From contig JAUIMB010000009.1 of the NCBI GenBank assembly GCA_030432635.1, positions 1 to 64,000 on the forward strand: a stretch of 64,000 nt of DNA, given 5' to 3'. The notes under the pieces were generated by a model. That model searched no databases. It worked only from the letters and a program-made list of their open reading frames with translations, and was not told the DNA's origin. This document shows positions 44,701 to 52,063 of this stretch, piece by piece (within the stretch, counting starts at the first letter, position 1; each line of letters opens with the position of its first letter). The position numbers and the translations under genes were made by a program. This DNA is from Bacteroidia bacterium (GTDB lineage Bacteria; Bacteroidota; Bacteroidia; Flavobacteriales; Flavobacteriaceae).

Positions 44701-46558
44701 AAACTGTTACTCGACATCTTCATTCTCAATCGAAGTAGGAACAAACCCTGAATACAATGTGCCTTCCGATATTTTCATCTGTGATGATGCCACCAACGAT
44801 GGCAGTGTTACTTTTGATTTTAGTGTACAGCTGTCCGAAATAATGCAAGGAAATCCAGACATCCAGGAAGTCACTTTTCATACCTCTCAAATTAATGCAG
44901 AGAACAATATTGGTGCACTTCCAATGACTTTTGAAAATACTGTAAACCCACAACAAATCTATGTTAGAATCAATAATGGCTCCATTTGTGAATCTTATGA
45001 CTCATTTGTATTGAATGTGATTGCTGCACCTATTGTCAACAACCCACAACCATTGGTACAATGTGATGATGATTACGATGGTATAACAACATTTGATTTG
45101 ACCATTTCAGAGTTTGATATTCTCGATGTAAGAACTGACAATATCGTTATTACGTATCATGAAAACTTTGACGATGCTTTCCTTGGTGACAATGCGATTC
45201 CTGATCCAACAAATTACACCAATACAAGTGACCCGCAAACGGTTTATGTTAGGGTAACCAACACTATATCAAATTGTTTTGTATACCTTCCTTTAGATTT
45301 GATTGTTCATCTTCCACCTGCCATAAATACTATTGACCAGTTTGACATTTGTGACAATGTTGCGAGCACTACCGACTTAACACAAATCAATAATACGCTC
45401 TTAGAACAAACCATAAATGTGGTAGTGACCTATTATGCTACGGAAGAAGACGCTCTAAACGAAGAGAATGCACTTGATAACAATTACACTTACCAAAGTA
45501 CCAATGACCTATTATTTGCGCGTGCAGAATTTTCAACAACGCATTGCTTTATTATACATAGCTTTAATTTAAATGTCAATCCATTGCCTGTTGCAAACCA
45601 ACCTGAGGATTTAGCCTCTTGTGATGATGACTATGATGGTTTCTTCGGATTTAATTTAAATGAACAAAATGCTCAAATCCTTGGTGGTCAAAATCCTAAT
45701 GATTTTACCGTGAGCTACTATATGGACAGTGTCTTGGCAGAAGAAGGCGTTGATGCTCTTAGCATGCCTTATGATGCCGTAAATAACGAAACAATCTATG
45801 CTCGCGTTGAAAATAATGTTACTGGATGCTATGATATTACAGAGTTTATGGTCATTGTACATCCTAAACCTGTAGTAGATCTTGATGATCAGGTCATTTG
45901 TATAAACAATTTACCACTTTTGGTCAGTGCTAATACAAATAATCCTGGAGACACCTATTCATGGTCTACCAATGAAATAACCCCTGAAATTGAAATAACT
46001 GAAATTGGCACCTATTCCGTTACAGTGACATCACCTCAAGGCTGTGTAACTACGCGTGTGTTTAATGTTACCGAATCGGAAACAGCAACTATCGAAATTA
46101 CCGAAACCATTGATTTCTCAGATCCAAATAACATCACTGTGACAGTAAGTGGTATAGGAAACTATATTTACCAACTTGATGATGACGACCCACAAATCTC
46201 CAATGTTTTTGAGAACGTGAGCTTAGGATATCATATGCTTACCATTATTGATTTAAATGGCTGTGCTGAAGTTACCAAAGAAATCCTCGTTATAGATACA
46301 CCAAAATTTGTAACACCAAATGGTGACGGCCATTTTGATACCTGGCATATCACTGGTGTAGAAACCTTACCAGGTACCATTGTATATATTTACGATCGCT
46401 TTGGAAAGCTATTGACCGTTCTGAATTCTAACGATAAAGGTTGGGATGGACGATATAATGGGAATGTTATGCCTGCTTCAGATTATTGGTTTGTTGCTGA
46501 TGTTAAAAAAGGAAATATTCAATTCCAAGTCAAAGGCCACTTCGCATTACGACTTTAA
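41714..46558 (+). CDS. Giant adhesin-like protein: choice-of-anchor L, 11 repeats, type B T9SS domain
   Basis: A 1614-aa exoprotein. A signal peptide (1-21, ending ATYAQ) leads into a choice-of-anchor L domain at about 30-270, with FPFENGIMLSTG, FNYILASEEYFGNFPCQYSD and VIPGTTIPVNTNTIH. An Ig-like unit follows. Then eleven modules of about 93 residues (about 354-1384) occur, each with a Cys-Asp start such as CDDDYDGITTFDLT, a VTYHxTxEDA strand and a YVRVEN-type end. The sequences differ more between modules than in the repeat protein at 49096. The type B sorting domain is at about 1528-1614 (FVTPNGDGHFDTWHI, YDRFGKLL). The aspartate-rich turns suggest calcium binding. Adhesion or gliding support is inferred from domain style only. 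Confidence 0.88.
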   Translation: MNFLKNTLITLSCLLFCATYAQQISIDNSLSEQELIENNFVLGCVEASNIQSQYNGQVDGFSSFGYFERAGSDFPFENGIMLSTGNAISGGNTQNNDVLNEGSSTWTTDPDLEAALGISGTLNATSIEFDFVSAANLVQFNYILASEEYFGNFPCQYSDGFALLIKEANTSDPYVNIAVIPGTTIPVNTNTIHDEIVGFCAASNEEYFNGFNVGDTNFNGRTEVLTAMASIEPNVTYHIKLVIADQTDKNYDSAVFIQGNSFNATVDLGEDIQTCASTVLLDANISNPDATYSWYFNDNLISGANQATFNVSQTGIYRVEIEIPLAGSTCIIEDEIMVTLSSTQSADLIDAYQLCDDNSGDEVEFFDLSTKDDEVLASVPESDYTWTYHLTANDALDGTNPVSGSIQNTSNPQTVFVRIEDVINGCLAYQSFELIVNPIPEISQPTLLVACDDVEAGGITSIDLSQKDEEITNGNFDLTVTYHHTQEDANSGANPIPLPYVNTTTTETLFVNVTDTNTGCSTTTSLDIEVLDKPVINTGEHYIDACDTDHNGLATFDITSVTNDVLEGLTGMDVTFHETFEDADLGVNPIPNPSNYTNTTMFEQIVYIRVENPISGCASITPIELHTNLLLTATNIIDITACDENNDGMEEFNFANIVAGFLGDLEEIMEYDIDIQFFLSEDDRDAGINAIDQSEPFFPTENPQTIYITLTSPTCQEVAQFDLIINPVAAFTPADPQVVCDTDQDGFTVIDLSSFDDLITNNQTDLYSVTYYGSQEDADNESNALPNFYTNVSNPQTIYPKVSLNTTGCGSANALVIEVLPAPLSNEPSDIIICDNDQDGMSTIDLNVKISEMVSDTIDKNVTFHNSLEDAELGINAIQNISAYPSSTETLFTRIENTNSGCFITHSFDVIVNTLPQINAISLYKFCEPGNDQVGEFIFVTQDEGILGDQTGKEVFYFETAQDAENNVNAIDKENVYTNTTNPQTIHVRVENITDPNCYSTSSFSIEVGTNPEYNVPSDIFICDDATNDGSVTFDFSVQLSEIMQGNPDIQEVTFHTSQINAENNIGALPMTFENTVNPQQIYVRINNGSICESYDSFVLNVIAAPIVNNPQPLVQCDDDYDGITTFDLTISEFDILDVRTDNIVITYHENFDDAFLGDNAIPDPTNYTNTSDPQTVYVRVTNTISNCFVYLPLDLIVHLPPAINTIDQFDICDNVASTTDLTQINNTLLEQTINVVVTYYATEEDALNEENALDNNYTYQSTNDLLFARAEFSTTHCFIIHSFNLNVNPLPVANQPEDLASCDDDYDGFFGFNLNEQNAQILGGQNPNDFTVSYYMDSVLAEEGVDALSMPYDAVNNETIYARVENNVTGCYDITEFMVIVHPKPVVDLDDQVICINNLPLLVSANTNNPGDTYSWSTNEITPEIEITEIGTYSVTVTSPQGCVTTRVFNVTESETATIEITETIDFSDPNNITVTVSGIGNYIYQLDDDDPQISNVFENVSLGYHMLTIIDLNGCAEVTKEILVIDTPKFVTPNGDGHFDTWHITGVETLPGTIVYIYDRFGKLLTVLNSNDKGWDGRYNGNVMPASDYWFVADVKKGNIQFQVKGHFALRL

Positions 46559-46661
46559 TACATCTGTGAGATTCAACCATGTTTAAAATCTAACCAATCG
46601 TCGTAGCTAAAGCAGTGGAAAAGTTAACACTATTTTAGATTCAGCAGACTAATTCTATCCG

Positions 46662-46669
46662 TATCTTTG
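46662..46669 (+). promoter_or_regulatory. -7 box (TATCTTTG) of second choice-of-anchor L gene
   Basis: TATCTTTG matches TAnnTTTG. It covers the first possible start (TTG at 46667), so translation should begin at the ATG at 46688, 18 bp downstream of the box. Confidence 0.6.
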
Positions 46670-46687
46670 CAATCGAAGAAATTGCAA

Positions 46688-49024
46688 ATGAAACAGACGC
46701 TTACAGTACTGATGAACCTGCTTGCCGTATGCTCATTCTCATTTGGCCAAAACATTACTGTAGATTCTCAAACATATACACCACAGCAATTAATTGAGGA
46801 TATCCTAATTGATAGCGATTGTATCGAAAATGTAGTAGTAAACAATGTGGTCGGTGGAAACTTCAATGGCAATGATCTAAGCTATGGTTTTTTTGATGCC
46901 GCAGGAACGAATTTTCCTTTTGCTTCCGGACTAGTACTCAGCACTGGACGATTGGTTAATGTGCCTGGACCGAATACAAGTCTAAGCGACGATGATGCTC
47001 CAAGTTGGCTTGGTGACAATGACCTTGAAGAGGTCTTGAATGAAAGCAACACCCTTAATGCAACGGTATTGGAATTTGATTTTACCGCAGTTGCCAATGA
47101 AATTCGTTTCCGTTATATTTTTGCTTCAGAAGAATACCAAGAAGGAGATGCGAGTACCTGTCAATATTCCGATTTATTCGGATTTTTGATTCGACCAATT
47201 TCCGAACAACATTACACCAATATTGCCGTAGTTCCAGGCACGCAAATACCTGTAAAAGTCACCACTGTACATCCAGAAATACCAGGAGGTTGCAATGCTC
47301 AAAACGAAGCTTATTTTGAAAGTTTCAACAATGCATCTTCACCAATAAATTTCAATGGTCAAACAAAAGTGCTCAATGCCATTGCCCAAGTCATCCCAAA
47401 TGAAACTTACCATGTCAAGCTTGTCATTGCTGACGAACAGAACTATCGTTATGATTCAGCGGTTTTTTTGGAAGCAGGCAGTTTTAGATTATCTACAGAC
47501 CTTGGTCCTGATCGCCTTGTTGCCAATGGCACAGCAATTTGCGGAAATGGAACATACACCATTGAAACCAACGAACCTGGAACTTCAAACATATACAAAT
47601 GGTTCAAGGATGGTGTTGAGATTATTGGTGAAACAGAAAGCACTTTAGAAATCAATGAAACCGGATTTTATGAAGTAGAAATAAATAAGGATTCTTGTCT
47701 TTTGTTTGGAGAAGTGAGAATCGAATATGCCGACAATCCTATTGTTTCAAATGCCATTATAACCGAATGTGACCAAAACCAAGACGGATTGACAACATAC
47801 AATTTATTCGATGCAGAATCGATTGTTACCAACAATGATAGTGCTTTGGTTATTACCGACTTTTTTCTATCGCAATCAGATGCAGAACAATACTCCAATC
47901 CGATTTCACAGGCAAACAGTTTTCAAAACAGTATGCCATTTCAAACCATTTACGCTGTGGTAGCCAATCAGGCAAATTGTACAAGTATCGTAGAGATTGA
48001 ACTTCAAATTTCCAATAACGCTCTTAGTATTCCAACTATGGAAGTTTGTGATGAGGAAGCCGCAGATGGTCTATCCAGCTTCGATCTGAGTGTGATTTTA
48101 GCATCGGTACAAAGTATGGTTCCCAATAATGCTTACATCAGTATTTATGCCAACGAAGAAGACCTTTTTTCAGGAGCAAATCCTTTGACTGGCACGTTTC
48201 AGAATTACATTCCATATACCCAACAACTCTATGTAAAGGTCGAAAGTAACGATCAGTGTTACGCAATTTCGACAGTAGAATTAGTAGTATTACGGAAGCC
48301 TGAGCTGATGTCTGATGAAACTGCTATTTACTGTAACAATAGTTTTCCGGATACAATTACATTGTCAGGAGGTGTGATTAACGATGTGCCAAATAATTAT
48401 TATTACCAATGGTTTTTTAATGGTAATCCCACAGCAGTCACAACGATGTTTAACGACATTAACGAAGTTGGAACCTATACAGTTATCGTTACGAACACCA
48501 ATGGCTGTTCAGACAGTCGCACAATAACGGTTTCACCCTCAAATGTTGCCACAATTGACAATATTCTTATTTCGGATGCGGTCAGCAACAATACCGTTAC
48601 TATAAATGTTTCGGGAGAAGGCGACTATGAATTTGCACTTGACAATGCCTTTGGTTTTTATCAAACCGACAATATGTTTCTGAATGTTTCACCTGGGTTT
48701 CACACGGTTTTTGTTCGGGATATTAACGGCTGTGGTATTGTTGAAGAAACGATTTCGGTAATTGGGTTTCCAAAGTTTTTTACGCCAAATGATGATACCT
48801 ATAATGACCGATGGCAAGTTTATGGAGTGAATTCGGAGTTTAATCAAGTAACAACGATTCAGATTTATAATCGCTACGGAAAGTTACTTACTCAATTTAC
48901 GAATGACAGCACAGGATGGGATGGGACACTTAATGGCAAACCTTTGCCTAGCAATGACTATTGGTTTGTCGTTACACTTCCAGATGGAAGAATTTACAGA
49001 GGGCATTTTACACTGAAAAGGTAA
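46688..49024 (+). CDS. Choice-of-anchor L protein with type B T9SS domain
   Basis: A 778-aa exoprotein, a shorter relative of the 1614-aa neighbour. The signal peptide (MKQTLTVLMNLLAVCSFSFG) is followed by a choice-of-anchor L domain at about 25-270 (FPFASGLVLSTGR, RYIFASEEYQEGDASTCQYS, VVPGTQIPVKVTTVH). An Ig-like unit comes next, then two Cys-Asp modules (ECDQNQDGLTTYNL and VCDEEAADGLSSFDL), a PKD-like unit and a type B sorting domain from about 694 (FFTPNDDTYNDRWQV, YNRYGKLL). The frame could begin with TTG at 46667, but that codon lies in the promoter box, so the ATG at 46688 was chosen. It has its own promoter. Confidence 0.88.
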   Translation: MKQTLTVLMNLLAVCSFSFGQNITVDSQTYTPQQLIEDILIDSDCIENVVVNNVVGGNFNGNDLSYGFFDAAGTNFPFASGLVLSTGRLVNVPGPNTSLSDDDAPSWLGDNDLEEVLNESNTLNATVLEFDFTAVANEIRFRYIFASEEYQEGDASTCQYSDLFGFLIRPISEQHYTNIAVVPGTQIPVKVTTVHPEIPGGCNAQNEAYFESFNNASSPINFNGQTKVLNAIAQVIPNETYHVKLVIADEQNYRYDSAVFLEAGSFRLSTDLGPDRLVANGTAICGNGTYTIETNEPGTSNIYKWFKDGVEIIGETESTLEINETGFYEVEINKDSCLLFGEVRIEYADNPIVSNAIITECDQNQDGLTTYNLFDAESIVTNNDSALVITDFFLSQSDAEQYSNPISQANSFQNSMPFQTIYAVVANQANCTSIVEIELQISNNALSIPTMEVCDEEAADGLSSFDLSVILASVQSMVPNNAYISIYANEEDLFSGANPLTGTFQNYIPYTQQLYVKVESNDQCYAISTVELVVLRKPELMSDETAIYCNNSFPDTITLSGGVINDVPNNYYYQWFFNGNPTAVTTMFNDINEVGTYTVIVTNTNGCSDSRTITVSPSNVATIDNILISDAVSNNTVTINVSGEGDYEFALDNAFGFYQTDNMFLNVSPGFHTVFVRDINGCGIVEETISVIGFPKFFTPNDDTYNDRWQVYGVNSEFNQVTTIQIYNRYGKLLTQFTNDSTGWDGTLNGKPLPSNDYWFVVTLPDGRIYRGHFTLKR

Positions 49025-49070
49025 GCGTTTTCATAATATTAAGTTAACAGAGAAGACCCAATTTATTTTC

Positions 49071-49078
49071 TATTTTTG
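49071..49078 (+). promoter_or_regulatory. -7 box (TATTTTTG) of six-repeat protein gene
   Basis: TATTTTTG matches TAnnTTTG, 17 bp before the ATG at 49096. Confidence 0.55.
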
Positions 49079-49095
49079 CCCTCTATCAGTTACAA

Positions 49096-52029
49096 ATGAA
49101 ACACGCGTTATTATTTTTGAGTCCATTGACTATTATTTTCAGTTTACACACTCTGTTTGCTGGCTTCAATGGTGCTCCTAACAGTATTGATAATACGGCT
49201 TGTCCTGCGCCTATCATCACAGGTTTTAGTCCGAGCACAGGTCCTATTAACACAGAAATCACCGTCATTGGGAGTAACTTTAGCGACACCAACACTGCCA
49301 ATTTTAACGGAACAAACGCAACTTTTACAGTAATTAGTGACAATGAAATAAGAGTTCTTGTGCCAAATGGCGTCGCAAACACGGCTACGATTTCCTTGAT
49401 AAGTTCTGGTGGGTGTTCTGGGAATTCCAGTAATTCATTCGACCTTATTGATGATGACTGTGATAGTTCTGTTTCAGATGAAATTTACATATCAGAAATC
49501 TATGACTCAGATGGAGGAAGTTATGGTATCATCGAACTTTATAATCCCACAAGCAACACGGTTGTTTTAGATGGTGTGTATCATATTGACCGCTATGGAG
49601 ATATAGGAAATCCTACACCTAGCTATACCATTCCTTTGAGTGGTAGTATTAATCCTATGGACACTTTCATTATTAAATTAGGTAGTGGTGGTAATACTTG
49701 CAATGGATTGACTTCAGATTTGGACCTTGGTGCTGGAATTAATGGGAATGATGAAATCATATTGGTGAAAAACGGTGTGTCAATTGATGTTATCCATACT
49801 GATGTTAACATTGGTTACACCTATATTAGAAATCCTGATGCCGAAGCTCCTTCAATCATTTTTGACATTGCTGATTGGATGTTTTCTAATATTGAGAATT
49901 GTTCTGACCTCGGAATGCACACACAAGATCAAACAAATGCACCTAACATAACACATCCTGTTTCACAGAGTATTTGTATAGGAGAAATGGTGACCTTCAC
50001 TGTTGCTGTAGACATGGGAAGCTTTACCTATCAATGGAAAGTCCTTGACGCTTCTGGAAATTGGATAAACGTAACAAACGATGCCAATTATTCTGGTGCA
50101 ATGAGCAATACGTTGACCATTTCAAATACACTAGGCAACTTTAACGGCAACCAATACTATTGCGAAATGTCATCAACAAACTGTAACTTGACAACCTACG
50201 CAGTACAACTCCAAGTACTTGATCCTTCAGTTGATACCTTGGGAGACCAGACCGAATGCGATTCGTTTGTCCTGCCCAACCTCAGTAACGGTAGCTATTT
50301 CACGGGAACCAACGGTTCAGGTACCCAGCTCAATGCTGGTGACGCCATCACTTCATCGCAGACCATATATATCTACAATGAGATCGGGACGGCTCCGGAC
50401 ACATGTTCCAACCAGAGCAGTTTTGAGGTCACCATTACCGGTACGCCTGAGGTCGATAACTTGGGAGACCAGACAGAATGTGATTCGTTCGTCCTACCCA
50501 ATTTGAATAACGGTAGCTATTTCACGGGAACCAATGGTTCAGGTACCCAGCTAAATCCTGGCGACACCATCACTTCATCGCAGACCATATACATTTACAG
50601 TGAGGTCGGAACGGCTCCGGACACATGTTCCAATCAGAGCAGTTTTGAGGTCACCATAACTGGTACGCCTGAGGTCGATACCTTGGGAGACCAGACCGAA
50701 TGCGATTCGTTCGTCCTGCCCAACCTCAGCAACGGTAGCTATTTTACGGGAACCAACGGTTCAGGTACCCAGCTAAATCCTGGCGATACGATCACTTCCT
50801 CACAGACCATATATATCTACAGTGAGATCGGAACGGCTCCGGACACATGCTCCAACCAGAGCAGCTTTGAGGTCACCATTACTGGTACACCTGAGGTCGA
50901 CACCTTGGGAGACCAGACAGAATGTGATTCGTTCGTCCTGCCCAACCTCAGCAACGGTAGCTATTTCACGGGAACCAATGGTTCAGGTACCCAGCTCAAT
51001 CCTGGCGATACGATCACTTCATCGCAGACCATATATATCTTTAGTGAGATCGGAACGGCTCCGAACACATGCTCCAATCAGAGCAGCTTTGAGGTCACCA
51101 TTACTGGTACGCCTGAGGTCGATAACTTGGGAGACCAGACCGAATGTGATTCGTTCGTCCTGCCCAACCTCAGCAACGGTAGCTATTTCACGGGAACCAA
51201 CGGTTCAGGTACCCAGCTCAATGCTGGTGATACGATCACCTCATCGCAGACCATATATATCTACAGTGAGATCGGAACGGCTCCGGACACATGCTCCAAC
51301 CAGAGCAGCTTTGAGGTCACCATTACTGGTACGCCTGAGGTCGATACCTTGGGAGACCAGACCGAATGTGATTCGTTCGTCCTACCCAATTTGAACAACG
51401 GTAGCTATTTCACGGGAACCAATGGTTCCGGTACCCAGCTCAATGCTGGCGATACGATCACTTCATCTCAGACCATATATATCTACAGTGAGGTCGGAAC
51501 AGCTCCGAACACATGCTCCAATCAGAGCAGCTTTGAGGTGACTATTAATATCAGTACAGATTTTACACTAACTGAAGACAACCTTCTCATATTTGAAGAT
51601 AACCTTACAGTTAATATGTTTGATTTATCTATAGATTATGAATACGCGGTCGATTCGACGAATTTTCAAGCTTCTAACGTATTTTATAACTTAACAGAAG
51701 GTGCACACACAGTATTTGTTAAAGATGGAAATGGTTGCATCATCAAATCTTTGGCTTTTGAAATTGAAGTTACGCTGTTTATTCCTTTGTACTTTACTCC
51801 CAATGACGATGGTTATCACGACCATTGGAAAGTGATTGACAGTCAGAACCAAATCAAGGAAATTTTCATTTTCGATCGCTTCGGTAAGCTATTGAAACAA
51901 CTGGCTCCAAACTCGAATGGCTGGAACGGTGTTTATAACGGCAATATCCTCGAATCCAATGATTATTGGTACCTTATCACTTTGAGAGATAATAGGCAAT
52001 TAAGAGGTCATTTTACTTTAAAACATTAG
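49096..52029 (+). CDS. IPT/TIG-lamin tail-six-repeat exoprotein with type B T9SS domain
   Basis: A 977-aa exoprotein. A signal peptide (about 1-22) leads to an IPT/TIG Ig-like domain (about 36-108; PIITGFSPSTGPINTEITVIG). A lamin-tail-like domain follows at about 128-240 (IYISEIYDSDGGSYGIIELYN, of which ELYNPTSN is diagnostic), then an Ig-like domain at about 280-375 with FTYQWKVLDASGNW. Six almost identical 74-residue repeats span 379-818, each with LGDQTECDSFVLPNL, GSYFTGTNGSGTQLN and TSSQTIYIYSE and two cysteines. The type B sorting domain is at about 894-977 (YFTPNDDGYHDHWKV, FDRFGKLL). The repeat DNA looks richer in G+C than the rest of the gene. It closes the exoprotein cluster. Confidence 0.88.
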   Translation: MKHALLFLSPLTIIFSLHTLFAGFNGAPNSIDNTACPAPIITGFSPSTGPINTEITVIGSNFSDTNTANFNGTNATFTVISDNEIRVLVPNGVANTATISLISSGGCSGNSSNSFDLIDDDCDSSVSDEIYISEIYDSDGGSYGIIELYNPTSNTVVLDGVYHIDRYGDIGNPTPSYTIPLSGSINPMDTFIIKLGSGGNTCNGLTSDLDLGAGINGNDEIILVKNGVSIDVIHTDVNIGYTYIRNPDAEAPSIIFDIADWMFSNIENCSDLGMHTQDQTNAPNITHPVSQSICIGEMVTFTVAVDMGSFTYQWKVLDASGNWINVTNDANYSGAMSNTLTISNTLGNFNGNQYYCEMSSTNCNLTTYAVQLQVLDPSVDTLGDQTECDSFVLPNLSNGSYFTGTNGSGTQLNAGDAITSSQTIYIYNEIGTAPDTCSNQSSFEVTITGTPEVDNLGDQTECDSFVLPNLNNGSYFTGTNGSGTQLNPGDTITSSQTIYIYSEVGTAPDTCSNQSSFEVTITGTPEVDTLGDQTECDSFVLPNLSNGSYFTGTNGSGTQLNPGDTITSSQTIYIYSEIGTAPDTCSNQSSFEVTITGTPEVDTLGDQTECDSFVLPNLSNGSYFTGTNGSGTQLNPGDTITSSQTIYIFSEIGTAPNTCSNQSSFEVTITGTPEVDNLGDQTECDSFVLPNLSNGSYFTGTNGSGTQLNAGDTITSSQTIYIYSEIGTAPDTCSNQSSFEVTITGTPEVDTLGDQTECDSFVLPNLNNGSYFTGTNGSGTQLNAGDTITSSQTIYIYSEVGTAPNTCSNQSSFEVTINISTDFTLTEDNLLIFEDNLTVNMFDLSIDYEYAVDSTNFQASNVFYNLTEGAHTVFVKDGNGCIIKSLAFEIEVTLFIPLYFTPNDDGYHDHWKVIDSQNQIKEIFIFDRFGKLLKQLAPNSNGWNGVYNGNILESNDYWYLITLRDNRQLRGHFTLKH
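50230..51549 (+). repeat. Six tandem 222-bp in-frame repeats
   Basis: Units begin at 50230, 50452, 50674, 50896, 51118 and 51340, exactly 222 bp (74 codons) apart; the last ends near 51549. Differences between units are mostly synonymous or swap a few residues (Ser/Asn, Ala/Pro, Asp/Asn, Ile/Val). This points to recent amplification and gene conversion. Copy number can be expected to vary and to be mis-assembled from short reads. Confidence 0.95.
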
Positions 52030-52051
52030 CGTTTTCTAAAACTGTTTTATG

Positions 52052-52059
52052 TAACTTTG
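52052..52059 (+). promoter_or_regulatory. -7 box (TAACTTTG) directly before uvrB
   Basis: TAACTTTG matches TAnnTTTG but ends only 4 bp before the uvrB ATG at 52064. Transcription would then start at or near the start codon, giving a leaderless message, unless another promoter is used. Confidence 0.45.
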
Positions 52060-52063
52060 GAGT

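Noticed and set aside
46667-46687. TTG start of the second choice-of-anchor L gene
   Set aside because: The codon sits inside the TATCTTTG promoter box; the ATG at 46688 gives a normal signal peptide.
50219-51394. Long open frames in another frame of the six repeats (95 and 190 aa)
   Set aside because: They result from a 222-bp repeat that keeps every frame open; basic, low-complexity translation with no family.
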